The notes: generated from the letters alone by a model not told the origin. Positions 8,241 through 18,275 are shown, numbered from the stretch's first letter. The stretch is DNA of 64,000 nucleotides from Agrococcus jenensis (GCF_003752465.1 NZ_RKHJ01000001.1:310001-374000), one strand, 5' to 3'. Made by a program: numbers and translations.

Positions 8241-9065
8241 ATGGACGCTTCGACGACGACCGCTGACCGCATCCGCCCGTGGGTCGTGCTCATCGCGCTG
8301 CCCGTGACGATCGCCGCGGCCGCGCTCGGCTCCGGGTTCTTCGGCGGCACCGAGGTCGAGGCGTCGTCGAGCGGCGCCCTCTCGGACTCGGCGACGCCGC
8401 TCGCGCCCTACGGCCCGGCGTTCTCGATCTGGTCGCTCATCTACCTCGGCCTCGCCGCGTACGCGGTGTGGCAGCTGCTGCCGCGCCAGCGCCACGATCC
8501 GCGGCAGCGCCTGCTCGGCTGGCTCGCCGTCGCCTCGCTCGTGCTCAACGCCTCGTGGATCCTCTGCGCGCAGGCGGGGCTGCTGCCGGTCACCGTCGTC
8601 GTGATCCTGCTGCTGCTCGCGGTGCTGCTGGCGATCTTCGAGGTGCTGCGGCGCTCGCGCCCGGCATCCTTGGTCGAGACCGTGGTCGTCGACGGCACGT
8701 TCGGCCTCTACCTCGGCTGGGTCGCGGTCGCGACGGTCGCGAACATCGCGGCGTTCCTCGCCGATGCCGGCGTGCGGCCCACCGACTGGGAGCTGCCGAC
8801 GATCCTCGTGCTGCTGCTCGTCGCGGTGGTCGCCGCGCTCCTCGCCGTGCGCGGCGCGGGCCGCATCGCGCCGGCGCTCGCGATGCTCTGGGGCGTGGCA
8901 TGGATCGGCGTCGGCCGGGCGATCGGCGAGCCCGCCTCGGCGACGGTCGCGATCGCCGCCGCGGTGGTCTGCGTGCTCATCGGGTTCGTGACCGTCGCGG
9001 CACGGCTCCGCGCCCCCGCGCCCGCTCGCGTCGCTCCGGCGGGACGCCGCCAGGTCGCGCCGTGA
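8241..9065 (+). CDS. TspO/MBR-type tryptophan-rich membrane protein
   Basis: A 274-residue integral membrane protein with about seven hydrophobic segments. Near residue 55 it reads YGPAFSIWSLIYLGLAAYAVWQ, the first-helix signature of TspO/MBR-related proteins (P..FSIWS.IY). The family binds tetrapyrroles or cholesterol-like ligands and is often stress-linked. This longer, seven-helix version is widespread in actinobacteria and its ligand is unknown. A TATCGT hexamer 7 nt before the ATG and the absence of an SD suggest leaderless expression. It stands alone between the sdh terminator and the GTPase pair. Confidence 0.7.
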   Translation: MDASTTTADRIRPWVVLIALPVTIAAAALGSGFFGGTEVEASSSGALSDSATPLAPYGPAFSIWSLIYLGLAAYAVWQLLPRQRHDPRQRLLGWLAVASLVLNASWILCAQAGLLPVTVVVILLLLAVLLAIFEVLRRSRPASLVETVVVDGTFGLYLGWVAVATVANIAAFLADAGVRPTDWELPTILVLLLVAVVAALLAVRGAGRIAPALAMLWGVAWIGVGRAIGEPASATVAIAAAVVCVLIGFVTVAARLRAPAPARVAPAGRRQVAP

Positions 9066-9086
9066 TCGAGGGTGCAGACTAGCCGC

Positions 9087-11051
9087 GTGACCTCGACCAT
9101 CGCGGCGCTCGACCGCCTCGACGCGCTCCGCTCCGCGCTCGACGGCGTGGCGCTGCCGCTGTCGATCGCCGGTGCCGATGCGGCGCGCGACGCCCGCGGC
9201 GCGGCGGTGCGGCAGATCGACGACTACGTCGAGCCACGCCTGCGGCACCTCGATGCCCCGCTGCTCGCGGTCGTCGGCGGCTCGACCGGCGCCGGCAAGT
9301 CGACGCTCGTGAACGCGCTCATCGGCGTGCCGGTCACCCGCACCGGTGTCATCCGCCCGACGACGCGGCAGCCGATCCTGCTGCACTCCCCCGCCGACGC
9401 CGCCTGGTTCGGCTCGACGCGCATCCTGCCCAGGCTCGCGCGGGTGACCGGCGTCGTGCGGGAGGCGCCCGCGAGCCGCGCCGGCGAGGAGCCGGACGCC
9501 GCCCAGATCGGCTCCGTCGTGCTCGTCGCCGACGATCGCGTGCCGCGCGACCTCGCGATCCTCGACGCGCCCGACGTCGACTCGATCGCCGACGAGAACC
9601 GGCTGCTCGCCGCGCAGCTGCTCGCCGCCGCCGACCTCTGGCTGTTCTCGACCACCGCCAACCGCTACGCCGACGCCGTCCCGTGGCGGCTGCTCGACGA
9701 CGCCGCCGCGCGCGACATCACTGTCGGCGTGGTACTGAACCGCGTGCCCGCCGGCGCCGAGGGCGAGGTGGAGGCCGACCTGCGGCAGATGCTCGAGCTC
9801 CGCGGCCTCGGCTCCGCGCCGGTCTTCGTCGTCACGGAGTCGCCGCTCGACGATCGCGGCATGCTGCCGGCCGCGGCCGTCGCCGAGATCCGGGGCTGGC
9901 TCGCAGGGATCGCCGGCGATCGCGCCGAGCGCGCCCGCATCGCCGGTCGCACCCTCGCCGGCGCCGTCGGCCGGCTCGGCGTCACCGCGCGAGCGATCGC
10001 CGACGCGCGCGACGAGCAGGTCGTGACGGCCGCCGACCTGCGCGGCACGGTCGACACCGCCTACGACGACGCCGCCGACCGCGTCGGCGACGCTACGCGC
10101 GACGGCGTGCTGCTCCGCGGCGAGGTGCTCGCCCGCTGGCAGGACTTCGTCGGCACCTCCGATGTGTTCCGCACCATCGAGTCGTGGTACTCCCGCACGC
10201 GCGACCGGGTGGTCGCGTGGTTCCAGGGCCGGCCGACGCCGCCGGTCGAGGTCGAGCACGAGATCGAGAGCGGCCTGCACGCCGTGATGGTCGACGAGGC
10301 CGGCCGCGCGGCGTCGGATGCGTGGCAGCGGGTGCGCCAGTCGGCCGTCGGCCGCGAGCTGACGGCCGGGGCCGACCTCGCGCATCCGTCGTCGGCGCTG
10401 TCGGAGCGCGCGAGCCTGCTCGTGCGGGACTGGCAGCTCGCGCTCATGGAGCTCATCACCGAGCAGGCCGCGGGCAAGCGCACGAAGGCGCGGGTGATGT
10501 CGCTCGGGCTGAACGTCATCACCGTGGCGCTCATGGTCGTCGTCTTCGCGTCGACCGGTGGGCTCACGGGCGGCGAGCTCGCGATCGCGGGCGGCTCGGC
10601 CGTCGTCGGCCAGAAGCTGCTCGAGACGATCTTCGGCGAGGACGCCGTGCGCCGCCTCGCCGCGCAGGCGCGCGACGACCTCGACACCCGCGTGCGCGCG
10701 CTCATGGGCGCCGAGGCGGCCCGCTGGGACGCGCTGCTCACGCCGGTCGAGCAGGGCGCCTCGGGTGACGTGCTGCGCGACGCCGCCGCCGAGCTCGAGG
10801 CCGCGATGCGCGCCGTCGCGACGGCACCCGACGCACCCGAGTCCGACACTGCCCGGTCCGACACTGCCCGGCTGGACGTGGCGTCGCCCGCCGCGCGCTC
10901 GCGCGCGCTGCTGCCGAGCGAGCTCGTCGAGGGCGAGGCGCTCGACGACGCCGCGCCCGCCGCCGAGGCGCCCCTCGACGGCGAGGCCGACGACGTGCGC
11001 GAGCTCGAGCGCGGCACGCCGCGGGAGCGCGACGCGGGGCACGACCGGTGA
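9087..11051 (+). CDS. Dynamin-like GTPase, first of a tandem pair
   Basis: A 654-residue protein. The G1 P-loop is GGSTGAGKSTLVNAL near residue 68, the switch II/G3 region LDAPDVDSI and a G4-like NRVP follow. Downstream comes a helical stalk-like region and a hydrophobic hairpin (about 470-520: GLNVITVALMVVVFAST ... GSAVVGQKLLETIFG), the layout of bacterial dynamin-like proteins. Tandem DynA/DynB pairs in Streptomyces act at membranes during septation; that role is inference here. The C-terminal 90 residues are low-complexity and acidic. I chose GTG 9087 over an upstream GTG at 9072 because CAGACT lies 6 nt before it. Its stop overlaps the second GTPase start by 4 bp (GTGA). Confidence 0.8.
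   Translation: MTSTIAALDRLDALRSALDGVALPLSIAGADAARDARGAAVRQIDDYVEPRLRHLDAPLLAVVGGSTGAGKSTLVNALIGVPVTRTGVIRPTTRQPILLHSPADAAWFGSTRILPRLARVTGVVREAPASRAGEEPDAAQIGSVVLVADDRVPRDLAILDAPDVDSIADENRLLAAQLLAAADLWLFSTTANRYADAVPWRLLDDAAARDITVGVVLNRVPAGAEGEVEADLRQMLELRGLGSAPVFVVTESPLDDRGMLPAAAVAEIRGWLAGIAGDRAERARIAGRTLAGAVGRLGVTARAIADARDEQVVTAADLRGTVDTAYDDAADRVGDATRDGVLLRGEVLARWQDFVGTSDVFRTIESWYSRTRDRVVAWFQGRPTPPVEVEHEIESGLHAVMVDEAGRAASDAWQRVRQSAVGRELTAGADLAHPSSALSERASLLVRDWQLALMELITEQAAGKRTKARVMSLGLNVITVALMVVVFASTGGLTGGELAIAGGSAVVGQKLLETIFGEDAVRRLAAQARDDLDTRVRALMGAEAARWDALLTPVEQGASGDVLRDAAAELEAAMRAVATAPDAPESDTARSDTARLDVASPAARSRALLPSELVEGEALDDAAPAAEAPLDGEADDVRELERGTPRERDAGHDR
10841..10870. repeat. 15-bp perfect tandem duplication inside the first GTPase gene
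   Basis: GTCCGACACTGCCCG occurs twice head to tail and adds one SDTAR repeat to the acidic tail. It is in frame and does not disturb the protein. Confidence 0.85.
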
Positions 11052-12713
11052 GCGAGCGCGACCGGGACGAGCACGGCCGCGGGGAGCACGTCCGGGGAGA
11101 GCGCGGCGTCGACGCGCTGCTCGGCGCGCTCTCCGAGGCGGCCGAGCTCGGCGCCGGGCGCGTGCCGCAGGCCGAGCTCGAGGCGGTGCGGCGCATCACC
11201 GCGAGCGCGGGCCAGCGGCGCGCGCTCTCCTCCGAGCACACCGTCGTCGGCTTCTTCGGCGCGACCGGGTCCGGCAAGTCGTCGCTCATGAACGCGCTCG
11301 CCGGCGAGGCGATCGCGCGCACGCACGTGCGCCGCCCCACCACCTCGGCACCGCTCGCGGCCGTCTGGAACCCGCGCGGCGCATCCGCCCTGCTCGACTG
11401 GCTGCAGGTCTCCGACCGCCGCATCATGGAGCGGCCGTTCGCGCCCGGGCAGGAGCTCTCGCTCATCGTGCTCGACCTGCCCGACTTCGACTCCGTCGCG
11501 CTCGAGCACCGGGCGATCGCCGAGCGGCTCGCGGGGCAGGTCGACGTGCTCGTGTGGGTCGTGGATCCGCAGAAGTACGCCGACGCCGTCATTCACCGCG
11601 ACTTCATCGCGCCGCTCGCGACGCACGCGTCCGTCACCACCGCCGTGCTCAACCAGGTGGACCGGCTGCCGCCGGACGAGGTCTGGCACGTCGTCGAGTC
11701 GCTCCGCGGGCTGCTGCGCGGCGACGGCCTCGACGGCGTGCAGGTGCTGCCGGTGTCGGCGACCACGGGCGCCGGGATCGACGAGCTGCGGACGCGCATC
11801 GCGCGCTTCGCCGCCGAGCGGAAGGCCGCGTCCGAGCGCCTCGCCGCCGACGTGCGCGGCATCGCGGCCCGCCTCGAGCACGCGGGCGTGCCAGGCTCGC
11901 TGCGGTCGGCCGACGTGCAGGCGCTCGAGCGCGGCCTCGCCGCCGCGGCCGGCGTCGACGCGGTCGCCGACGCCGTGGCCGGCTCCTATCGAAAGCGCGC
12001 CGGCCAGGTCACGGGCTGGCCGCTCACCGCCTGGGTGCTGCGGCTCGCGCCCGACCCGCTGCGGCGCCTCCACCTCGCGGCCGGCCGCGACCGCGGCCGC
12101 GACGCCGACGTGCACCGCACCGGGCTGCCGCCGATGAGCGCCGCGCAGCGCGCGCAGGCCGGCATGGCCGTCCGCGCCTACGCCGACGCGGCGGCGAGCG
12201 GTCTGGGCGAGGGATGGTCGGCGGCCGTCCACAAGCATGCCGGCGACGCGCTCGAGTCGCTGCCGTCGGAGCTCGACCGCGCGATCGCCAGGACCGACCT
12301 CGGCGCGCGGGGATCGTGGTGGTGGCCGGTGCTCGCCGCGCTCCAGTGGCTCGCGCTCATCGTCGCGGTACTCGGCGGCGTGTGGCTGCTGCTGCCGATC
12401 CTGCTGCCGCTGTGGGGCATGGTGGCGCCGGTGCTGCCCCAGCTCGAGGGCACCGGCACCTGGCTCGACGGCTGGCCGGTGCCGCTCGTGGCGCTCGTCG
12501 GCGGCCTGCTGCTCGGCGTCGTGCTCGGGCTCCTCGGCGCGCTCGTGAGTGGGGCGGTCGGCGCTGCTCGCCGCGCCCGCGCCCCGGCGGCGTCTGCGCA
12601 AGCAGGTGCACCGGGTCGCGCAGGAGGTCGTCGTGCTGCCGATCGAGGGCGAGCGGGAGCGAGCACGCGAGTTCGCGGTCGCCGTGCGCCGCGCGGCGGG
12701 ACGGAAGCGCTGA
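11048..12713 (+). CDS. Dynamin-like GTPase, second of the pair, with an apparent +1 frameshift near the 3' end
   Basis: The product has a P-loop FFGATGSGKSSLMNAL near residue 80, G3 LDLPDFDSV, G4 NQVDRL and two C-terminal membrane segments (WLALIVAVLGGVWLLLPILLP and LVALVGGLLLGVVLGLLGALV). In the starting frame the sequence becomes Ala/Gly/Arg junk after about 12560 and continues to 12895 through repeats. One base further on, another frame gives RRRLRKQVHRVAQEVVVLP and ends RRAAGRKR-stop at 12713, a normal basic cytoplasmic tail. The span is one base more than a multiple of three, as expected for a 1-nt insertion. The GGGG at 12550-12553 is the likeliest place. It may be a sequencing error, a real mutation or recoding. 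The start GTG overlaps the previous stop. Confidence 0.7.
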
Positions 12714-13105
12714 CCCGCTCGTCGACGAGCAGCAGGTGGCCGATCACCGCGCGGCCGCCGCGCGACTCCTATCGGCCTGAGCCGGCCTCCGCGCCCGCAT
12801 GGACGCTCGCACACGGCTCAGCGCGATCGAGCTCGCGGACCTCGACCCGCCCCGCTCGCGCAGGCGGCCTCGACGACGTCCCCGCCGGGGCGTGATGGGA
12901 GGCCACCCCGATCCGCACCGCGCGGCCGCCGCGCGACTCCGATCGGCCTGAGCCGGCCTCCGAGCCGGCATGGACGCTCGCACACGGCTCGGCCCGATCG
13001 GACGCACGAGCCTGGCCCGTGCGACGGCTCCGTCGCCGCGCTGCTCGGCGACCGCGGAGCACGCGCGCGGCGGGCCGGAAGCGCTGACCCAGCTAGTCGA
13101 CGAGC
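12691..13105. repeat. Segmental duplication with 40-bp direct repeats, enclosing two family A copies
   Basis: A stretch at 12691-12730 (GCGCGGCGGG...GTCGACGAGC) is repeated with a few changes at 13065-13105, 374 bp later. The left copy holds the stop of the second GTPase; the right copy holds the last codons of ptsI on the other strand. Between them an 84-bp unit is duplicated at 12746-12829 and 12917-13000. Each unit ends in a 61-bp family A palindrome (12769-12829 and 12940-13000). Apart from these repeats no gene is visible between 12714 and 13092. Confidence 0.85.
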
Positions 13106-14751
13106 GAGGCGGCGGCCAGCTGCCGCGCCTCCGCCGCCGAGCGCGCGCCGAGCACGCGCTCCGCGCGCGCCTTCGCCTCGTCGAGCGTCACGGTGAGCAG
13201 CTCGGCGCGGACGTCCGCGAGCGCCGACGCGCTCATCGACAGCGACGTGACGCCGAGGCCGACGAGCACGACCGCGAGCGCGGGATCCGCCGCGGCCTCG
13301 CCGCACACGCCCACGCCCTTGTCGGCGCGCGCGCCCGCGTCGCCGAGCATCTTGATGAGCCGCAGCACCGCCGGGTGCCACGGGTCCTGCAGCGCGGCGA
13401 CCGAGCCGAGCTGCCGATCGGCGGCGAGCGTGTACTGCGTCAGGTCGTTCGTGCCGATCGAGACGAAGTCGGCGACCTCGAGCACCTGGTCGGCGAGCAC
13501 CGCGATCGACGGCACCTCGGCCATCGCGCCGACGACCTCGAGCCCCAGCTCGCGCCCGAGCCCGACGAAGTACTCGGTCTCCTCGACGTCGGCGATCATC
13601 GGCGCCATGACATACAGCCGCGCATCCGACGCCGCCTGCGCGTTCGCGAGCGCCGTCAGCTGGTCGCGCAGGATGTGCTCGCTCGCGCGGAGCGCGCGGA
13701 TGCCGCGGAGGCCGAGCGCCGGGTTCTCCTCGTGCGCGTCGTTGAGGAACGACAGCGGCTTGTCGGCGCCGGCGTCGAGCACGCGGACGACGACCTTCTT
13801 GCCGGAGAACGCCTGCAGCAGCTCGGTGTAGGCGGCGGTCTGCTCCTCGACGGTCGGCGCGGTCGCCGAGTCGAGGAACAGGAACTCGGTGCGGAACAGC
13901 CCGACGCCCTCAGCGCCGAGCTCGATCGCCTTCGCGGCGTCCTTCGGCGAGCCGACGTTCGCGAGCAGGGGCATCTTCGTGCCGTCGGCGAGCGCGCCCT
14001 CGGTGATGGGGGCGGATGCGGCGCCGAGGCGCGCGGTCCGCTCCTCCTCGGCGGCGGCGACCGCGGCGTCGTCCGGGTCGAGCTCGACCGTGCCGGTGCG
14101 GGCGTCGACGATGACGCGCTGCCCGTCGGCCACCGCGTCGAGCAGCCCGACGACGCCGACCACGGCCGGCAGCGACTTCGAGCGCGCGAGGATCGCGGTG
14201 TGGCTCGTGGGCCCGCCGTCCTGCGTCACGAGCGCGAGCGTCTTCTCGAGGTCGAGCGTGGCGGTGTCGGCCGGCGCGAGGTCGCGCGCGATGAGGATGA
14301 AGGGCTCGGCCGAGACCGGCACGCCCGGCGCTGCGACGCCGCGCAGCCGCGCGACGACGCGCTGGGCGACGTCGTCGAGGTCGGTCGCGCGCTCGGCCAT
14401 GTAGCCGCCCATCGACGTGAGCAGGTCGCGGAAGCCCGCGTAGGCATCCCACGTCGCGCGCTCCGCGTTCGCGCCGCCCTGGAGCCTCGCGCGGACGTCG
14501 TCGAGGATCGCCGGGTCCTGCGCCATGAGCGCGGACGCCTCGAGCACCTGCTGGGCGTCGCCGCCGGCCGCCGCGGCGCGCGCATTGAGCTCGTCGGCCA
14601 CGGCCTGCAGCGCGACGCTGACGCGCTCGTGCTCGCCATCGACGTCGGCCGCGAGCGGCTCGTCGCTCGGCGGCGCGAGGGGCTCCGGCATCCTCAGCAC
14701 CTTCGCGACAGCGATGCCGCGTCCGACTCCGACTCCTGCGAGCGCACTCAT
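13093..14751 (-). CDS. ptsI: PTS enzyme I (phosphoenolpyruvate-protein phosphotransferase)
   Basis: A 552-residue cytosolic enzyme that transfers phosphate from PEP to HPr. The phosphorylated histidine lies in TQDGGPTSHTAILAR, the PEP-binding barrel has LFRTEFLFL and SIGTNDLTQYTLAADR, and the catalytic cysteine is in GVGVCGEAAADP. The length is close to the usual 560-575. Neither ptsH nor sugar EII genes are adjacent here, so HPr is encoded elsewhere. On the minus strand TAGTGT sits 6 nt before the ATG, a leaderless arrangement. The 3' end lies in the duplicated repeat segment. Confidence 0.95.
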   Translation of the reverse strand: MSALAGVGVGRGIAVAKVLRMPEPLAPPSDEPLAADVDGEHERVSVALQAVADELNARAAAAGGDAQQVLEASALMAQDPAILDDVRARLQGGANAERATWDAYAGFRDLLTSMGGYMAERATDLDDVAQRVVARLRGVAAPGVPVSAEPFILIARDLAPADTATLDLEKTLALVTQDGGPTSHTAILARSKSLPAVVGVVGLLDAVADGQRVIVDARTGTVELDPDDAAVAAAEEERTARLGAASAPITEGALADGTKMPLLANVGSPKDAAKAIELGAEGVGLFRTEFLFLDSATAPTVEEQTAAYTELLQAFSGKKVVVRVLDAGADKPLSFLNDAHEENPALGLRGIRALRASEHILRDQLTALANAQAASDARLYVMAPMIADVEETEYFVGLGRELGLEVVGAMAEVPSIAVLADQVLEVADFVSIGTNDLTQYTLAADRQLGSVAALQDPWHPAVLRLIKMLGDAGARADKGVGVCGEAAADPALAVVLVGLGVTSLSMSASALADVRAELLTVTLDEAKARAERVLGARSAAEARQLAAASLVD

Positions 14752-14816
14752 GCCGCCACACTACGCTGGGCAGCCGGTGGCCGCCACGCGCCGCCGCTGC
14801 CGCGGGAAGGGCGTCG

Positions 14817-15779
14817 ATGAAGGCTCTGATCGACAGGCTCATGCGGTCGCGGCCCCTGCGGGCGTGGCAGCGCTACACCGGCGAGCGCGGGCCGGTGCTG
14901 GCGCAGGGCATGACCGTGCAGGCGTTCCTGTCGCTCTTCGCGGCGCTCTTCGTCGGCTTCGCGGTCTTCATGGCGGTGCTCGGCGACAACGCGACCCTGC
15001 GCGACGCGGTGATCGACTCCATCTCATCCGCTGTGCCGGGGCTGATCGGCGACGGCGGCGCCGTCGACGTCGACACGCTCACCGGCTCGACGATCCTCGG
15101 CTGGGCGGGCGCCATCGCCGCGGTCTCGATCCTGCTGACCGCGATCGCCTGGGTCGCCGTGAGCCGCGAGGGGTTCCGCGCGATGTTCGAGCTCGAGGCG
15201 CCCCCGGCGAACTTCGTCCTGCTCAAGATCGGCGACCTCGGCGTCGGCGTCGGGATCGGGCTGCTCGTGGTCGTCTCCTCCGGCCTGCTGCTCGTCGCGC
15301 AGGCGCTCGCGGATGCGCTCGGCCTCGGATGGGCGGCGCCGGTCGTCGCCTTCGGCGTGCAGCTGCTGCTCGACACGGCCGTCGTGCTGCTGCTCTACCG
15401 CTTCGGCGGACGCCTGCGGCTCCCCGCGAAGCAGATCGTGCCCGCGGCGCTCGCCTGCGCGGTGGTGTTCTCCGGGCTCAAGCTCATCGCCTCCGCGCTC
15501 TTCCGCGGCGTCGAGAACAACCCGCTGCTCGCCGGCATCGCGGCGCCGGTGATCATGCTCATCTGGCTCGGCTTCATCATGCAGATCCTGCTGCTCGCGC
15601 TCGCGTTCCTGGCCGTCGGCCCGACGGGTCGCGCGTACACGCGGCTCGTGCAGGCGGGCGGCATCGACGCGACCCTCTCGAAGGGCGAGGCGAAGGCGCT
15701 GCTCGCCGAGGTGCAGGCCAACCGCGCGGAGGGCGGCGACGCCGTGCGCCTCCACAAGCGGCTCGCGAGGCGCCGCTGA
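14817..15779 (+). CDS. YihY/BrkB-family inner-membrane protein
   Basis: A 320-residue protein with about six membrane segments, starting with a basic cytoplasmic stretch and then QGMTVQAFLSLFAALFVGFAVFMAV. The pattern and the RFGGRLRLPAKQIVPAALACAVVFSGLKL block match the YihY/YhjD/BrkB family. These were formerly called ribonuclease BN and are now regarded as envelope transport proteins of unclear substrate; mycobacterial YhjD is implicated in outer-lipid export. GGGAAGG lies a few bases before the ATG. The soluble tail is basic. Confidence 0.8.
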   Translation: MKALIDRLMRSRPLRAWQRYTGERGPVLAQGMTVQAFLSLFAALFVGFAVFMAVLGDNATLRDAVIDSISSAVPGLIGDGGAVDVDTLTGSTILGWAGAIAAVSILLTAIAWVAVSREGFRAMFELEAPPANFVLLKIGDLGVGVGIGLLVVVSSGLLLVAQALADALGLGWAAPVVAFGVQLLLDTAVVLLLYRFGGRLRLPAKQIVPAALACAVVFSGLKLIASALFRGVENNPLLAGIAAPVIMLIWLGFIMQILLLALAFLAVGPTGRAYTRLVQAGGIDATLSKGEAKALLAEVQANRAEGGDAVRLHKRLARRR

Positions 15780-15841
15780 CGCGAGCCCGGCAGGCGCCGC
15801 CGCGTCCTCCCGCGTTGGCGGGCGTCGGTAGGCTCGTCGGC

Positions 15842-16672
15842 ATGGTCCGCATCGCCTCCGTCAACGTCAACGGCGTGCGCGCCGCCTTCCGCAAGGACAT
15901 GGGCGGCTGGCTCGAGGCGGGCGACTTCGACATCGTCGCGCTGCAGGAGGTGCGGGCCCTCGACGAGGACCTGCTGCCGCTCGTGCCGGGCTGGCACGTG
16001 CTGCACGACCCCGCGACCGCGAAGGGCCGAGCCGGCGTCGCCGTGCTCTCCCGCGAGCCGTCGATCGAGCACCGCACCGACATCGGCCTGAAGACGTTCG
16101 ACACGAAGGGGCGCTGGCTCGAGGCCGACTTCCTCATCGGCGAGACGCTGCTCACGGTCGTGTCGGCCTACGTGCACTCCGGCGGCGAGGTCGGCAGCCA
16201 GAAGCAGACCGACAAGTACCGCTTCCTCGACTCCATGGCGAAGCGCCTGCCCCAGCTGCGCGCGCACACCGAGCACGCCGTCGTGATGGGCGACTTCAAC
16301 GTCGGCCACACGCCGCTCGACATCAAGAACTGGCGCGGCAACCAGAAGACCGCCGGCTTCCTGCCCGAGGAGCGCAGCTACCTCGACCGATTCCTCGGCA
16401 CCGGCATGGTGACCGGTGTCGACGGCAAGCGCGGCCGCGGCCACGGCTGGGTCGACGTCGGCCGCGCCGCGCATCCGGGCGTCGACGGCCCCTACACGTG
16501 GTGGTCGCAGCGCGGCAAGGCGTTCGACACCGACACCGGCTGGCGCATCGACTACCACATGGCCACCCCCGCGCTCGCGGCGACCGCGAGCGGCTACCGC
16601 GTCGACCGGGCGAGCGCGTGGGACACGCGATGGTCCGACCACGCCCCCGTCATCGTCGACTACGACCTGTGA
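15842..16672 (+). CDS. xth: Exodeoxyribonuclease III
   Basis: A 276-residue EEP-fold nuclease that acts on abasic sites and 3' blocked ends in base-excision repair. Conserved blocks are visible in order: [22 protein letters not shown] (metal-binding Glu), [18 protein letters not shown] (Asp/Asn), [16 protein letters not shown] and the final [13 protein letters not shown] with the catalytic histidine. The start follows TAGGCT by 7 nt with no SD. trpS begins 20 bp downstream. Confidence 0.95.
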   Translation: MVRIASVNVNGVRAAFRKDMGGWLEAGDFDIVALQEVRALDEDLLPLVPGWHVLHDPATAKGRAGVAVLSREPSIEHRTDIGLKTFDTKGRWLEADFLIGETLLTVVSAYVHSGGEVGSQKQTDKYRFLDSMAKRLPQLRAHTEHAVVMGDFNVGHTPLDIKNWRGNQKTAGFLPEERSYLDRFLGTGMVTGVDGKRGRGHGWVDVGRAAHPGVDGPYTWWSQRGKAFDTDTGWRIDYHMATPALAATASGYRVDRASAWDTRWSDHAPVIVDYDL

Positions 16673-16692
16673 TCACTCAGACTGGAACCCCC

Positions 16693-17688
16693 ATGCCCAA
16701 GCCCCGGCTCTACTCCGGGATGCAGCCCTCGTCGGGCTCGCTCCACCTCGGCAACTACATCGGCGCGCTGCAGCAGTGGCGGCGCATGCAGGACGAGGTA
16801 GACGCGTTCTTCTCGATCGTCGACCTCCACGCGATCACCGTGCCGCAGTCGCCGCAGGTGCTGCGCGAGCAGGTGCGCACGCTCGCGGCGCAGTACATCG
16901 CCGGCGGCATCGACCCCGACCGGTCGTGCCTCTACGTGCAGTCGCACGTCGCCGCGCACGCGCAGCTCGCCTGGCTGCTCGGCACCATCACGGGCTTCGG
17001 CGAGGCGAGCCGGATGACCCAGTTCAAGGACAAGGCAGCCAAGGGCGGGCAGGACGCGGCCTCCGTCGGCCTCTTCACCTACCCCATCCTCATGGCCGCC
17101 GACATCCTGCTGTTCGACGCCGACGTCGTGCCGGTCGGCGACGACCAGAAGCAGCACGTCGAGCTCACCCGCGACCTCGCCGAGCGCTTCAACAAGCGCT
17201 TCGGCGCGACGTTCACGGTGCCGAAGCCGGTCATCCTCGCGGGCGGCGCGCGCATCTACGACCTGCAGTCGCCCGAGTCGAAGATGTCGAAGTCGGCCGA
17301 CAACGACAAGGGCGTGGTCTGGCTGCTCGACGAGCCGGCGAAGACCGCGAAGAAGATCCGCTCGGCGGTGACCGACACCGAGGGGTCGATCCGCGCCGAC
17401 CGCGCGCAGAAGCCCGGCGTGACGAACCTGCTCGACATCCTGAGCGCGATGACCGGCTCGCCGGTGGCGACGCTCGAGGCGGAGTTCGAGGGGCAGGGCT
17501 ACGGCGTCTTCAAGACGACGGTCGCCGACGCCGTGGTCGCGGAGCTCGCCCCGGTGCGCGAGCGCACCCTCGAGCTGCTCGACGATCCGGCCGAGCTCGA
17601 CCGCCTGCTCGCGGCGAACGCCGAGCGCGCGGCCGCGGTCGCGGATGCGACGCTCCGGCGGGCGCTGGAGGCGATGGGCCTGCGATGA
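16693..17688 (+). CDS. trpS: Tryptophanyl-tRNA synthetase
   Basis: A 331-residue class I synthetase that charges tRNA-Trp. The HIGH-equivalent is [12 protein letters not shown] near residue 11, the ATP-binding KMSKS loop is [10 protein letters not shown] near 195, and DLHAIT and the [18 protein letters not shown] block fit the TrpRS core. The length is typical. The stop overlaps the following acetyltransferase start (ATGA), so the two are probably co-translated. Upstream, CAGACT 9 nt before the ATG could be a -10, but transcription from xth is also possible. Confidence 0.96.
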   Translation: MPKPRLYSGMQPSSGSLHLGNYIGALQQWRRMQDEVDAFFSIVDLHAITVPQSPQVLREQVRTLAAQYIAGGIDPDRSCLYVQSHVAAHAQLAWLLGTITGFGEASRMTQFKDKAAKGGQDAASVGLFTYPILMAADILLFDADVVPVGDDQKQHVELTRDLAERFNKRFGATFTVPKPVILAGGARIYDLQSPESKMSKSADNDKGVVWLLDEPAKTAKKIRSAVTDTEGSIRADRAQKPGVTNLLDILSAMTGSPVATLEAEFEGQGYGVFKTTVADAVVAELAPVRERTLELLDDPAELDRLLAANAERAAAVADATLRRALEAMGLR

Positions 17689-18275
17689 GCGCGCCCCTGG
17701 CCGGCCCCTCGCTGCCCGTGCTGGGCAGCAAGGTGCTGCTCACGGCGCTCCGGGAGGACGACGTCGACCGCATCGTCGAGGCGTGCTCGACCGAGGATGC
17801 CGAGCGCTTCCTCGACACGCCCTGGCCGTACCGCCGCGCCGATGCCGAGTCGTTCGTGCGCGAGTTCGCGCCCGCCGGCTGGCGGGGCGAGCACGACGAG
17901 CGCACCTGGGCGATCCGCGAGTCGCTGCGCGGGCCGATCGCGGGCGTCGTGGGCCTCCGCGGCGAGCGCGCCGAGGTCGGCTACTGGCTGCACCCCGACG
18001 CGCAGGGGCGGGGCCTCATGGCGGATGCGCTCCGCACGCTCGTCGGGCACGCCGAGGGCTGCCTGACGTGGCCGGAGGTGCACTGGCGCTGCTTCGACGG
18101 CAACGTCGCGTCGATGCGCGTCGCCAAGGCGGCCGGCTTCTCCTACCTCGGCGCGCACGAGACCGAGCCGACGACCGGCAGGGGCCGCGCCGGCGCCCGC
18201 CGCCTCGAGCACCACGCGGTGCGCGTCGCCGGCGGCATGCCCGCCGGCGCCCGCCCCTGGCCGCCCCTCGACTGA
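17685..18275 (+). CDS. GNAT acetyltransferase, RimJ/RimL type
   Basis: A 196-residue protein. [19 protein letters not shown] opens the fold, [24 protein letters not shown] is the acetyl-CoA-binding motif A (Q/R-x-x-G-x-G/A form), and [21 protein letters not shown] is the typical Rim-type motif B with N-x-x-S. It may acetylate N-terminal amino groups or a small molecule. Coupling to trpS through a 4-bp overlap gives no clear functional link. Confidence 0.8.
   Translation: MSAPLAGPSLPVLGSKVLLTALREDDVDRIVEACSTEDAERFLDTPWPYRRADAESFVREFAPAGWRGEHDERTWAIRESLRGPIAGVVGLRGERAEVGYWLHPDAQGRGLMADALRTLVGHAEGCLTWPEVHWRCFDGNVASMRVAKAAGFSYLGAHETEPTTGRGRAGARRLEHHAVRVAGGMPAGARPWPPLD

Noticed and set aside
7128..11042. 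A 1304-codon open frame on the minus strand
   Set aside because: It is antisense to sdhB, the TspO-like gene and the first GTPase, has Arg/Ala/Val/Asp-biased composition without any motif, and reflects the high GC at third positions of the real genes.
12714..12895. C-terminal extension of the second GTPase to 12895
   Set aside because: The extension translates repeat DNA with no conserved pattern. The shifted frame ending at 12713 gives a plausible tail.
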